The notes under the pieces were generated by a model, which was given only the letters and a program-made list of their open reading frames with translations, made no database searches and was not told where the DNA came from. From NCBI RefSeq assembly GCF_000282115.1, contig NZ_AKJY01000012.1:1-64000 (forward strand): a stretch of 64,000 bases of DNA, in the 5' to 3' direction. The stretch is from Chryseobacterium populi (lineage in GTDB: Bacteria > Bacteroidota > Bacteroidia > Flavobacteriales > Weeksellaceae). Positions 17,247-26,031 of this stretch are shown here, in pieces; the stretch's first letter is position 1, and the number at the start of each line of letters is the position of its first letter. Both the position numbers and the translations under genes were made by a program.

Positions 17247-19631
17247 ATGAAATTGATATATAGTTTACTGTTGGTCCTTAGCGGATTGATAGTAGTAAAC
17301 GCACAAAAAACTTATACGGTTGAGGGAACTGTTCAGGATTTCCATGACAAAAGCATGCTGGAAAATGCTGAAGTGAAAATCGGTGATTTCAGTACCAGAA
17401 CAGATAAAAAAGGTAAGTTCTCATTCAGTAAAATTCCTGCGGGAAACTATGTTCTCATTGCAAAACATCCCGATTGTCATGATTATACTGAAAATATAGG
17501 AGTTGACCAGGATTTGCATTTGGGCATTACCCTGGAACATCATGTTGAGGATATCGAAACCGTCACCATACACGGAAGCCATAAAACCAACGGTTCTTTG
17601 ATTATCAAAACCCTTGACAAATCTGAAATCGAAAGAAATTCTACAGACAATCTGGGGAATCTGTTATCAAAAATTTCAGGGGTTACGGCTTTAAAAACCG
17701 GAAATAATATTTCAAAACCTATTATCCACGGGCTTTATGGTAGTAGAATCAATATTCTTAATAACGGGGTAAGGCTTGCCGAGCAGGAATGGGGTGTAGA
17801 ACATGCGCCAAATGTTGATATCAACAATTTTCGGCATATCGATGTTGTTAAAGGAGCTTCAGCCCTAAAATACGGTAGTGATGCCATAGGTGGCGTCGTG
17901 ATTATGGAACCTGAGATTTTCCCTAAAAAAGATACTATAAAAGGATCTGTAAATCTTTCGGGAATTTCAAACGGCAGAGGACTGGGTTTAGATGTTGACA
18001 TTGCCAAAACATGGAAAAACGGCTGGGCGGTAAAATCCGGAGGATCGATCAGGAAATTAGGGGATCAACATGCTCCGGATTATAACCTGATGAATACGGG
18101 AATGGATTTTTCATCCTTTAATTTTACCGTTCAGAAAAATAGTTATGAACAGGGAATTTCCTTTGATTATTATCTTACCAATCAGAATATCGGGATTTAC
18201 AGAGGTTCCCATATGGGAAATAATAATGATTTTTATAATGCGACAACTTATAAAATTCCGGTATATACAGGAACTTTCAGCTATGATATTGATAATCCGA
18301 GACAGCTTATAGAGCATCATATTGCGAAAGTTTCCGCTTTCAAAAGATTTGAAAATATCGGGAAAGTATCTGCTACATATAGTTTTCAGTATAATCACAG
18401 ACAGGAATATGATATCAGAAGAGGAGAACTGAAAAATACTCCGTCTCTGGATCTTGCCTTAATGACCCATCAGTTTAATCTGAATGATTTACTTGAAAGA
18501 GAAAAATGGTCTCTGGAAACAGGGATTGATGCAAGCTTTCAGAATAATTATTCTGATCCGGCAACCGAAGCAAGACGCCTGATTCCTAATTATGATAAAT
18601 ATGCGGCAGGAATTTATTCCATATTCAAGTATAAACTTTCTCATAACCTGAATGTTGAAGCAGGAGCAAGATATGATTTCACCCGTTATGATGTGACGAA
18701 ATGGTATGATAAAAGCGACTGGGAGAAATTATATGCAGATTCTTATCCGCAGTTTTATGTGAAAACCAATCAGAACAGGATTCTGACACGTCCGCAGCTG
18801 GATTATAATAATATTTCTTTCAATGCAGGGCTGGAGTATCATCCGAATAATAACTTCAATCTGAAATTCAATTACGCAAAAGTAGGACGAACTCCTAATA
18901 TCGCAGAGCTGTTTTCAGACGGACTGCACCATTCTGCGGCAGTAATTGAAATCGGGGATATAGGACTGAAGAATGAGCAGGGGCACCAGTTTAATTTGGT
19001 GGCTGATGCAAAATTCAATGTACTGCGCGGCCTGAATGTTTCTGTAAACCCTTACTTTTTCATTACCAAAAACTTTATCAATGAAATTCCCACTGGGGTA
19101 CAGAATACCATCAGAGGAGTATTCCCGGTATGGAGCTATCAGCAGATTGATGCAAAAATGTATGGTATAGATGTAGATGTCAACTGGAAACTGACAGATG
19201 AGCTTTCTTATATAGGAAGAGGAAGCTATTTATATGGTCAGGATGATACCCATAACGAACCTTTGATCCTGATGATGCCGCCAAATTTTTCCAATGCGGT
19301 TCAGTTTAAAAAGGAGAGCTGGAACAATTTTTATTTCAGTCTTGAAAATCAGACATTCTTAAAACAAACCAGATTCCCTGTGCATAATGCCTCAGTTACC
19401 ATTTATGAAAATGGCGATGAGGTAGAAAAAACAGTGGATCTCAGCACACCTCCGGGAGGATATTCACTCTGGAATATTCAGACCGGAATCAATATCAGTA
19501 AAAACCTTTCTGCCGGGCTTATTGTTAATAACCTTTTCGATGTTTCGTACAGGGATTACCTGAATCGTATGAGGTTTTTTGCCGATGAAGCAGGAAGAAA
19601 TTTCATCCTGAATGTTAGATATCGTTTCTAA
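17247..19631 (+). CDS. TonB-dependent outer-membrane receptor
   Basis: 794-aa outer-membrane receptor. A signal peptide (MKLIYSLLLVLSGLIVVNAQ) is followed by a carboxypeptidase-regulatory-like domain (residues 21-105, YTVEGTVQDFHDKSMLENAE), a plug domain (LDKSEIERNSTDNLGNLLSK, then IDVVKGASALKYGSDAIGG) and a 22-strand barrel ending in the aromatic NVRYRF. The substrate is not a SusC-type glycan, since there is no SusD partner. A His/Cys-rich small protein precedes it and a small lipoprotein follows, which together suggest metal (zinc or copper) uptake. Confidence 0.88.
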   Translation: MKLIYSLLLVLSGLIVVNAQKTYTVEGTVQDFHDKSMLENAEVKIGDFSTRTDKKGKFSFSKIPAGNYVLIAKHPDCHDYTENIGVDQDLHLGITLEHHVEDIETVTIHGSHKTNGSLIIKTLDKSEIERNSTDNLGNLLSKISGVTALKTGNNISKPIIHGLYGSRINILNNGVRLAEQEWGVEHAPNVDINNFRHIDVVKGASALKYGSDAIGGVVIMEPEIFPKKDTIKGSVNLSGISNGRGLGLDVDIAKTWKNGWAVKSGGSIRKLGDQHAPDYNLMNTGMDFSSFNFTVQKNSYEQGISFDYYLTNQNIGIYRGSHMGNNNDFYNATTYKIPVYTGTFSYDIDNPRQLIEHHIAKVSAFKRFENIGKVSATYSFQYNHRQEYDIRRGELKNTPSLDLALMTHQFNLNDLLEREKWSLETGIDASFQNNYSDPATEARRLIPNYDKYAAGIYSIFKYKLSHNLNVEAGARYDFTRYDVTKWYDKSDWEKLYADSYPQFYVKTNQNRILTRPQLDYNNISFNAGLEYHPNNNFNLKFNYAKVGRTPNIAELFSDGLHHSAAVIEIGDIGLKNEQGHQFNLVADAKFNVLRGLNVSVNPYFFITKNFINEIPTGVQNTIRGVFPVWSYQQIDAKMYGIDVDVNWKLTDELSYIGRGSYLYGQDDTHNEPLILMMPPNFSNAVQFKKESWNNFYFSLENQTFLKQTRFPVHNASVTIYENGDEVEKTVDLSTPPGGYSLWNIQTGINISKNLSAGLIVNNLFDVSYRDYLNRMRFFADEAGRNFILNVRYRF

Positions 19632-19679
19632 TATTCACCAAAAACAAATCAGAATTTTAAAAATTTTAAATTAAAAAAA

Positions 19680-20270
19680 ATGAACAATCTATTCAATACC
19701 AAAAATATAATCAAGTTACTAGCCATTTTATTCATCACTTTTTCAATTGTATCCTGTCAGAGGGATAATTCTGCAGAAGAAGATGATATTCCTCAGGAAG
19801 AGCTTACCAACATTGTTTTACTGGTAAAAGATGTGGCCGCAAATACAACAACGCCTTATAATTACAGTATCGGTGCAGGCGGGGCACAATCTATCAAACT
19901 GGAAGACGGTAAAACATACGAAGTGGAGGCACAGTTTAAAAACGGAAACGAAGACGCTACAGGAGAAATCAGAGATGCTAAAGATGAGCACTTCCTGGTA
20001 TATAATTTTCCTAATTCCGATATTGTTCTTACCCGTACAGATGATGCGTCATCTACCCGAGCAGATGGAAAACGTGTTGGCCTTAAAACAACCTGGGTAG
20101 TTAATAAAGCCATAAAAAATGCATCTGCAACAAGTCAGTTGATTTTGACCCTGTATCATGAGCCTACAGAGGTTTCTGAAGACCATTCGGTAAGTGGAAA
20201 CGGTGTGATATATGGAACTCAGACAGGCGGGGAAACAGATGCCCAGGCAAATTATAATATTATTAATTAA
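19680..20270 (+). CDS. Lipoprotein cotranscribed with the TonB receptor
   Basis: 196-aa lipoprotein with a type II signal ending FSIVSC, so Cys at about residue 25 is lipidated. The mature part begins with an acidic stretch (NSAEEDDIPQEELTN) and continues as a probable beta-sandwich. It lies 48 bases after the TonB receptor with no terminator between and is followed by one, so it is the last gene of that operon. Similar lipoproteins accompany Flavobacteriia receptors as probable surface ligand binders. Specific ligand unknown. Confidence 0.7.
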   Translation: MNNLFNTKNIIKLLAILFITFSIVSCQRDNSAEEDDIPQEELTNIVLLVKDVAANTTTPYNYSIGAGGAQSIKLEDGKTYEVEAQFKNGNEDATGEIRDAKDEHFLVYNFPNSDIVLTRTDDASSTRADGKRVGLKTTWVVNKAIKNASATSQLILTLYHEPTEVSEDHSVSGNGVIYGTQTGGETDAQANYNIIN

Positions 20271-20292
20271 TATATCTTTAATCTTGTTACAA

Positions 20293-20322
20293 AAACCACT
20301 GAATTTTTTCAGTGGTTTTTTA
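20293..20322 (+). terminator. Terminator of the TonB receptor operon
   Basis: 11-bp stem AAACCACTGAA / TTCAGTGGTTT with a TTTT loop, then TTTTATTT. Confidence 0.8.
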
Positions 20323-20381
20323 TTTAACAATATTTGGCTTTTTAAGTTGATTTTAATTGAGAGATTTTCATAAAAATTTCA

Positions 20382-20389
20382 TATTTTTG
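20382..20389 (+). promoter_or_regulatory. -7 box for tig
   Basis: TATTTTTG with a TTG about 22 bases upstream (near 20357), the usual Bacteroidota arrangement. Confidence 0.55.
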
Positions 20390-20411
20390 CAACCTAAAAT
20401 TTTAATCAATA

Positions 20412-21746
20412 ATGAAGGTTACCGCACAAAACCATGATGATGTAAGTGCATTGCTTACAGTGACATTGGAAAAATCTGACTATAAAGAAAAAGTAGAAAA
20501 GCAGTTAATTAATTATGCTAAAAATGCGCAAGTTCCTGGTTTCAGAAAAGGGAAAGTGCCTTTAAGTATGGTTAGAAAACAATATGAAGCAGGTATTGCA
20601 TTCGAAGAAATCAACAAGCAGGTTTCTGATGCTTTGAACAACTATGTAAACGAAAACAAGTTAAGATTGGTTGGGCAGCCTGTTCCACAACCTGTAAATG
20701 ATTTCAATCATAATGCAGAACAATTGGAAGTTGCTTTTGAAGTTGGGTATGAGCCTGAATTCACAATAGATTTAGCAAAGTATGAAGCACCTCACTACAA
20801 CGTAGAAGCTTCAGAAAAAGAAATCAACAAAAGCATTGAAAATATGCAGAAGCGTTTTGCAGAGCAGGTTCCGCAAGATAAAATCACTAAAGATTCTTAT
20901 ATTGCTTTAGAAATTTCTCAGGTAGTGGAAGAAGATGCTGAAGGAGAGCACCACCACCATCCAAAAAATGCTACAATTACTGCTGAAAACAAAGAAGCTT
21001 TCAAATTGGTGAAGTCTTTGAAAATGGACGGATCTGTAAAAGTATCTAAAGAAACCCTTGCTTCTGACGAAGAATTGGCCAAAGAATTAGGATTCAGCAA
21101 AGAAGAAGTTGAGCACCTGCACCACGCTGAAGTTGAAGTGAAAGTAAAAGATTTCTACGCTTTAAATTTGGCTGAGCTTAACCAGGATTTATTTGATAAA
21201 GTATATGGAGAAGGAAATATCAAATCTGAAGAAGAGCTTAAAGAAAAAGTAAAAACTGAATTGGATGAGTACTTCCAGCAAAATGCTGATGTACACTTCG
21301 TGAATAAAGTATTGGAACAAATCACTGAAAAAGAAGAAGTAAAGCTTCCTGAATCTTTCTTAGTGAAATGGTTATTATTCTCTAACCAGAATATCCAGTC
21401 TGAAGAGCAGGCAAAAGAAATTCTTGAAGCAGAGAAAAAACAATTGAGCTACCAGATCATTGAAGGTAAACTGATGAGTGATAACGATATCCAGTTAGAT
21501 TATGCTGATGTATTGGGACAGGCTGAGCAATTAGTAAGAAACCAGTTGGCAATCTACGGAATTCATCATTTAGGAGATGAAGAAATTCAAAAATATGCTG
21601 TTGAGATGTTGAAAGACCAGGAGCAGGTAAGACAGATTTCTTCTGAAGTAGCAATGACGAAGTTGAAAGATGTAATCCTTGAAAAATCGACTAAAAAAGA
21701 AACTAAAATTTCTCACGACGAATTTTTAGAAGAACTTAAAAAATAA
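20412..21746 (+). CDS. tig: Trigger factor
   Basis: 444-aa ribosome-associated chaperone. The N-terminal ribosome-binding domain shows GFRKGKVPLSMVRKQY, the trigger factor signature (GFRxGxxP) near residues 44-59. The middle FKBP-like region is divergent and carries a His cluster (GEHHHHPK). The C-terminal chaperone arms run from about 250 to the end as charged helices. It folds nascent chains at the ribosome exit tunnel. Codon choice is biased (GAA, AAA, GCT), as expected of a highly expressed gene. Monocistronic, bounded by its own promoter and terminator. Confidence 0.92.
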   Translation: MKVTAQNHDDVSALLTVTLEKSDYKEKVEKQLINYAKNAQVPGFRKGKVPLSMVRKQYEAGIAFEEINKQVSDALNNYVNENKLRLVGQPVPQPVNDFNHNAEQLEVAFEVGYEPEFTIDLAKYEAPHYNVEASEKEINKSIENMQKRFAEQVPQDKITKDSYIALEISQVVEEDAEGEHHHHPKNATITAENKEAFKLVKSLKMDGSVKVSKETLASDEELAKELGFSKEEVEHLHHAEVEVKVKDFYALNLAELNQDLFDKVYGEGNIKSEEELKEKVKTELDEYFQQNADVHFVNKVLEQITEKEEVKLPESFLVKWLLFSNQNIQSEEQAKEILEAEKKQLSYQIIEGKLMSDNDIQLDYADVLGQAEQLVRNQLAIYGIHHLGDEEIQKYAVEMLKDQEQVRQISSEVAMTKLKDVILEKSTKKETKISHDEFLEELKK

Positions 21747-21769
21747 TTTATTTTAAGATAAATATTTTA

Positions 21770-21797
21770 AAACCATCGGTTTTCCGGTGGTTTTTTT
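21770..21797 (+). terminator. Terminator of tig
   Basis: AAACCATCGG / CCGGTGGTTT stem (one G-T pair) with a TTTT loop and a trailing T-run. Confidence 0.8.
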
Positions 21798-21859
21798 GTT
21801 GAAAATTGATAGATCCTATATCGTTCAATATTCATATATTTACGCTTTAAATTAGATAT

Positions 21860-22543
21860 ATGAAAAAAATAATCATTCCGTTTTTCTGTGCTGTGCTTTT
21901 TTCCACTTCTGTAGCAGCACAACAAACGACTGCTGCCGCTAAGACGGAAGCAACAAAATCGAAGCTAAGCCCTAAAGACGTAATTGATAATTACCTTAAA
22001 GCGTTAGGTGGAAAAGATAAATTGGAAGCTGTAAAAACTACTGTAATCGATAATACACTTTCAGTACAGGGGATGGAAGTTTCTATGACGACCAAGAAGA
22101 TGGGAAACAAATTCAAATCTGTACAAAGTGTAATGGGACAGCAGATGACTCAGCTTTTTGACGGTGAGAAAGGATACTTTGACCAGATGGGACAAAAAAT
22201 GGATATCCCGGCTGATAAAATTGCTGATCTTAAAAAAAGCAAAATAATTGATGCACTAGGATATGACGCCTCTAATTTCCAAACGGTAAACGTAGAAAAA
22301 ATAGATGGTAAAGATTATCATGTTTTGACTTCCGAAAAAGGCAAATTTTACTTCGATGCAGCTACAGGTTTATTATACAAATCTGAATCAAAAGAAGGTA
22401 ATGCAGTGGTAAAAAGCTATATGACAGTAGACGGGCTTAAGTTCCCTGCTGAAATAGATGCAGAAGGAAACGGCCAGAAAGTAACAATTAAAACAACAAA
22501 AGTAGTTCTTAATTCAGGAGTTACAGATGCAGATTTTAAATAG
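21860..22543 (+). CDS. Exported LolA-fold-like protein
   Basis: 227-aa exported protein with a signal peptide (MKKIIIPFFCAVLFSTSVAAQ) and a low-complexity Ala/Thr/Lys segment, then repeated strands (KYFDQMGQKMDIPADK-like, FYFDAATGLLYKSES, YMTVDGLKFPAEID). The pattern fits the LolA/LolB/DUF4292-type lipoprotein carrier fold, where FYFD...TGLL and G..FP.EI motifs are typical. It is probably periplasmic and may bind lipid or lipoprotein; no Cys lipobox is present. Exact family not certain. Confidence 0.65.
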   Translation: MKKIIIPFFCAVLFSTSVAAQQTTAAAKTEATKSKLSPKDVIDNYLKALGGKDKLEAVKTTVIDNTLSVQGMEVSMTTKKMGNKFKSVQSVMGQQMTQLFDGEKGYFDQMGQKMDIPADKIADLKKSKIIDALGYDASNFQTVNVEKIDGKDYHVLTSEKGKFYFDAATGLLYKSESKEGNAVVKSYMTVDGLKFPAEIDAEGNGQKVTIKTTKVVLNSGVTDADFK

Positions 22544-22554
22544 GAAATAATTAA

Positions 22555-22599
22555 TATACATCAAAAATGCCGGACATTGTCCGGCATTTTTGATGTATA
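22555..22599. terminator. Bidirectional terminator, perfect 21-bp hairpin
   Basis: Stem arms 22555-22575 and 22579-22599 are exact reverse complements, with the loop ATT. A GC core (GCCGGAC) is flanked by A and T runs on both sides, so it can end transcription from both convergent genes. Confidence 0.85.
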
Positions 22600-22621
22600 A
22601 CTCTTTTTAACTCAATGGTAA

Positions 22622-23206
22622 TCAAGAGCCATATTCTTTCTTCCATTCTTCAGCAGCACCACTCAAAACATCATAAAACTCTTCACCATACTTTCTGATT
22701 AAAGGCGTTTTTAAGAATTTATAAACCGGTACCTGAAGCTCTTTTCCTAGGGCACAGGCGTCACTGCATACACTCCATTCATGGTAATTCAATGCCGTAA
22801 AAGAAGAATATTCTGTAACCCGGATAGGGTACAGGTGGCAGGAAATCGGCTTTTGCCAGTCTACAGCCCCGTCTTCATAAGCTTTCTCAATTCCACATTT
22901 TGTAATTCCTTTTTCATCAAAGGTGACATAAGCACACTCACGGTCTTCAACCATTGGAGTCACATACATCCCGTCCATTGGATCGGTAGTCCATGTTCCC
23001 TGCTCTTCAAGGGCTTTTATTCCTTCCGGGGTAAGATAGGGCTTTATCTGATCAAAAATACGGTCTAAAATTTCAAGCTCATTTTTATCAAGTGGAGCAC
23101 CTACATCGCCTTCCACACAACATGCACCTTTACATTTCGTAAGGTTGCAAACAAATTCTTCGGAAAATATATCCTCGGAAATCAATTTATCGTCTATCTG
23201 AATCAT
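22622..23206 (-). CDS. DUF3109 family cysteine-rich protein
   Basis: 194-aa cytoplasmic protein. The Cys pattern C20-x4-C25-x3-C29-C30 (FVCNLTKCKGACC), followed by CAYV, KCGIEKAY, ISCHLYPIRV and VCSDAC, marks the DUF3109/YkgJ-like group, thought to bind zinc or an iron-sulphur cluster. Function is unknown. It is 8 bases downstream of the DUF6427 membrane protein gene and shares its transcript. Confidence 0.8.
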   Translation of the reverse strand: MIQIDDKLISEDIFSEEFVCNLTKCKGACCVEGDVGAPLDKNELEILDRIFDQIKPYLTPEGIKALEEQGTWTTDPMDGMYVTPMVEDRECAYVTFDEKGITKCGIEKAYEDGAVDWQKPISCHLYPIRVTEYSSFTALNYHEWSVCSDACALGKELQVPVYKFLKTPLIRKYGEEFYDVLSGAAEEWKKEYGS

Positions 23207-23214
23207 AATCTTTT

Positions 23215-24120
23215 TTAAAATAATTGAAAATATGTACCTATTTTGAAGGTAACCAAACTAATAATAATCAGCCAGAAGCTGACTTCACGCATCCAGTATT
23301 TGGGTAAAAACCGTAACATTCTGCTCAGTATGATACTTGAAGGAAACGCCAGCAGCAATAAGTATTCATAGGTGGTGTTCATATAAAGAATAATGGTCAC
23401 CAGTTGAGCTAACGAAAAAACTAATAAAAAAGTATATTTATATCTGCTTATGGGGCTTTTCTTATTATAATTCTGAAAATGATCATAAACAGCATAGATA
23501 AGCATTAAAACAATAGGAATTAAAGGAAATAATCCCCTGTAATCCGTTATTGGCTTCATTTTTCCGAACGGAAAATAATCCAGGTTCCACGAAGTGAAGT
23601 TGAAAAAGAACATCAGGGAAAAATAACTGAATGCAATCATCACAATCCCCAGAAGAAACCTGAAAAGATTTAAAGTAATTCGCTCGGAAGTAGCGATTAC
23701 GTGAACGATTACAAAAACAGCCATTGGCCAGGTCGTAGGCAGAAAGATAAAATTCAGTGCTGCAATAGAACCCACCAGGACGTAAGATTTTTTCCGGATG
23801 TCTTCATCAGTGCTTGTTAAAAGAAGTAAAAGGAACGAATTGGTAAGCAGTGCTACCGCAATTCCGATATCCAGGCTACCGGGATAAAGGCCGAAAATAA
23901 AAATCGTATATAAAAATAAAGGCAGATGAGTCTGATAATTAAGGGCTATCGTATGAAAACAAAAATAAGCCAAAGCAATTCCAAGAAAAGTAATTCCGGC
24001 AATAATTGCTTCATAAGTATTGAAATTCAGTATGTTAAATATTATTACTATTAAAAGAAGAAAACCAATATAAACAGGGATTGAAAAAATATTGCTTTCT
24101 TTTGAAAGTAATTTAAACAT
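23215..24120 (-). CDS. DUF6427 family membrane protein
   Basis: 301-aa integral membrane protein with about nine hydrophobic helices, starting MFKLLSKESNIFSIPVYIGFLL, the typical opening of DUF6427 in Flavobacteriia. No catalytic motif is seen. It is divergently transcribed from a DUF6341 gene, a neighbourhood kept in Flavobacteriia, which suggests a shared envelope role that has not been defined. Confidence 0.75.
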   Translation of the reverse strand: MFKLLSKESNIFSIPVYIGFLLLIVIIFNILNFNTYEAIIAGITFLGIALAYFCFHTIALNYQTHLPLFLYTIFIFGLYPGSLDIGIAVALLTNSFLLLLLTSTDEDIRKKSYVLVGSIAALNFIFLPTTWPMAVFVIVHVIATSERITLNLFRFLLGIVMIAFSYFSLMFFFNFTSWNLDYFPFGKMKPITDYRGLFPLIPIVLMLIYAVYDHFQNYNKKSPISRYKYTFLLVFSLAQLVTIILYMNTTYEYLLLLAFPSSIILSRMLRFLPKYWMREVSFWLIIISLVTFKIGTYFQLF

Positions 24121-24126
24121 TTTTTA

Positions 24127-24134
24127 TAAATTTG
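24127..24134 (+). promoter_or_regulatory. -7 box for the DUF6341 gene
   Basis: TAAATTTG, an exact TAnnTTTG match, 28 bases before the ATG at 24163. Confidence 0.6.
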
Positions 24135-24162
24135 TACAAAGTTAATTTAAAAAAGGAAAATA

Positions 24163-24396
24163 ATGACGTCTTTCTTTCTATTCTTAAGCAAAGTTTTCAA
24201 ATGGAGTTTTGGTTTCTTTGACACCTTCGGAAATGTTTTAAACTGGATTCTATTTACTGTTTGCTGTGTGCTGTTCATCTATTGGTGTTATGTATTGGTA
24301 GTAACATTAGGTGGTGATAAAGATAAAGACTATTATTCTCCAACGGAAGGTAAGCATCCTTACTACGATCCGTCAATCTACAAAAAAGAAGGTTAA
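24163..24396 (+). CDS. DUF6341 family small membrane protein
   Basis: 77-aa protein with one strong membrane helix (residues 26-48, VLNWILFTVCCVLFIYWCYV) and a short polar tail ending in a proline/tyrosine-rich stretch (YYSPTEGKHPYYDPSIY). The sequence fits DUF6341, a conserved Flavobacteriia family sometimes mislabelled as uracil phosphoribosyltransferase. It has its own promoter and terminator and is divergent from DUF6427. Role unknown. Confidence 0.75.
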   Translation: MTSFFLFLSKVFKWSFGFFDTFGNVLNWILFTVCCVLFIYWCYVLVVTLGGDKDKDYYSPTEGKHPYYDPSIYKKEG

Positions 24397-24413
24397 TTAA
24401 TTGGTTATATAGT

Positions 24414-24448
24414 AAAAAGCCGATCAGATTTTATTTGATCGGCTTTTT
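24414..24448 (+). terminator. Terminator of the DUF6341 gene
   Basis: AAAAAGCCGATCA / TGATCGGCTTTTT stem with a 9-base loop; the flanking A and T runs also let it serve the opposite strand. Confidence 0.75.
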
Positions 24449-24477
24449 TATGATTAACGATTAAAATTTAGCTGTTT

Positions 24478-24915
24478 TTAGTCATGGATAGGAAGTACTA
24501 CAACCGGAATATGAGAACTTTTGGTAAGCCCTTTTGTTAAGCTCCCTACAAATACATCATAGATTCCGCTCCTTCCATGTGAACCCATCACAATATAGCT
24601 GGCATTTTTTGCTTTGGCATATTCCAGAATAATATCTTTAGCTATTCCTTGCTTTAAAAGATGTTCACAATCTACATCATGGGCAATAATTCTCTGTTCA
24701 ATTTTGTTGAGCTGAACCAGTTCTTCTCTGATTTCGTTTTCTTCAACCTCAGGAAAATACTGGTAACCCATGTCGCCAATGGCAAAGCCAATGTCTGATG
24801 GTGCAACGTGAATTAAATTAATTTTGCCATTCACTTCCTTAGCGAATTTAATTGCGCCGTCTACAAGCTGATCTGTTTTATCCCCAAAATCTACGGGTAA
24901 TACAATATTTACCAT
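24478..24915 (-). CDS. Universal stress protein (UspA family)
   Basis: 145-aa single-domain Usp. It opens MVNIVLPVDFGDKTDQLVDG and ends with the ATP-binding loop GSHGRSGIYDVFVGSLTKGL, matching G-x2-G-x9-G-S/T, so it is an ATP-binding type. Usp proteins bind nucleotide and support survival under stress; the specific role is unknown. It is a single gene 59 bases upstream of the FAH-family gene on the same strand. Confidence 0.85.
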   Translation of the reverse strand: MVNIVLPVDFGDKTDQLVDGAIKFAKEVNGKINLIHVAPSDIGFAIGDMGYQYFPEVEENEIREELVQLNKIEQRIIAHDVDCEHLLKQGIAKDIILEYAKAKNASYIVMGSHGRSGIYDVFVGSLTKGLTKSSHIPVVVLPIHD

Positions 24916-24974
24916 AACCTTTAATTTTGTTATCTAAAGTTAAGGAAAAATTGTCAGAATCTGTGTTAAATAAC

Positions 24975-25580
24975 TTATAATATTCGGATGTCAAGCATCT
25001 TTTCATTTTCCATGAATGCTTCCAGGATATCATTTTCTTCTACTTTTCCTACCCCTTTCGGTGTTCCTGTAAAAATAAGGTCACCCACTCTGAGCGTAAA
25101 ATATTGAGAAGCAAAAGCCACAATATCATCAAAGCTGAAAATCATGTCTTTCGTATTACCGTCCTGTACTTTCTCTTTATTCTTAAACAATGAAAATTGC
25201 AGTCCGCTAAGGTCATACTGATCTTTTTTAAAGAAATTTCCTACAACAGCAGAGCCGTCAAAGCCTTTGGCCAGTTCCCATGGAAGCCCTTTAGATTTAA
25301 GCTGACTCTGAAGATCCCGTGCTGTGAAATCAATTCCAAGGCCGATCTCATCATAATGCTTATGGGCTGTTTCTTTCCGGATGTATTTACCACCCTTTGA
25401 GATTTTCAGAACGACTTCCAGCTCATAATGAATATCATTTGAAAATTCAGGGATATAAAAATCATTTCCTTTTAAAACTGCCGTGTCAGGCTTCATAAAA
25501 ATGACCGGATTCTCAGGGATCTCATTGCCGAGCTCTTTTGCATGCTCGCTGTAATTTCTTCCTATACAGATGATTTTCAT
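24975..25580 (-). CDS. Fumarylacetoacetate hydrolase family protein
   Basis: 201-aa FAH-fold enzyme. It shows the IGRNYSEHAKELGNEIPENP opening, the metal-binding ELEVVLKI, DFTARDLQSQLKSKGLPWEL and the C-terminal GDLIFTGTPKGVGKV. Short family members of this length act as acylpyruvate hydrolases or oxaloacetate decarboxylases and need Mg2+ or Mn2+. Which substrate applies here cannot be told from sequence. Cytoplasmic. Confidence 0.85.
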   Translation of the reverse strand: MKIICIGRNYSEHAKELGNEIPENPVIFMKPDTAVLKGNDFYIPEFSNDIHYELEVVLKISKGGKYIRKETAHKHYDEIGLGIDFTARDLQSQLKSKGLPWELAKGFDGSAVVGNFFKKDQYDLSGLQFSLFKNKEKVQDGNTKDMIFSFDDIVAFASQYFTLRVGDLIFTGTPKGVGKVEENDILEAFMENEKMLDIRIL

Positions 25581-25629
25581 AGCTTTCTAAATATTTATAT
25601 ATTGTTTTGCCGTCAAGAGACAAAATTAT

Positions 25630-26028
25630 TTAATGGGTAAACTCGTTTTCACAATAATAACACACGAATTTATGGCTTGTCAGAAGAGAAACTCCAAAGA
25701 AACTCGTAGCGCTGTCGTCCCTGTAAATATGATTTGATCCACATTTCGGGCACACAAAATCAAACTTTGGATTTTCAATGGTATGTTCTACCTCCAGCGA
25801 ATATTTTTCGTTATCCTGATAGTCCCGTAAGACCTGCTGTGCCTTTTCCACATCTTCTTCAAAAACCTGCAGCTGGATTCCGCCTACAGTCTGGGATAGC
25901 AGCCAATCCGACTGAATAAGCTGTTCGTTGGCAATGAAACTCTGAATATCATTTTCAGCCAGGATCTGCTTGTCCCGGTTGGCTTCAAGAGCAGTTTCAT
26001 AAAATTTAAAACGAACTAATTCTGACAT
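25630..26028 (-). CDS. DUF2007 protein with C-terminal zinc ribbon
   Basis: 132-aa protein. The first 70 residues match the DUF2007 putative signal-transducing fold (VRFKFYETALEANRDKQILA, GGIQLQVFEEDVEKAQQVL). The C-terminus has a zinc ribbon with two C-x2-C knuckles, FVCPKCGSNH and FVCYYCENEF. It starts 3 bases after the exonuclease stop and is cotranscribed with it. Function unknown; the DUF2007-zinc ribbon pairing is common in Bacteroidota. Confidence 0.8.
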   Translation of the reverse strand: MSELVRFKFYETALEANRDKQILAENDIQSFIANEQLIQSDWLLSQTVGGIQLQVFEEDVEKAQQVLRDYQDNEKYSLEVEHTIENPKFDFVCPKCGSNHIYRDDSATSFFGVSLLTSHKFVCYYCENEFTH

Positions 26029-26031
26029 TTT

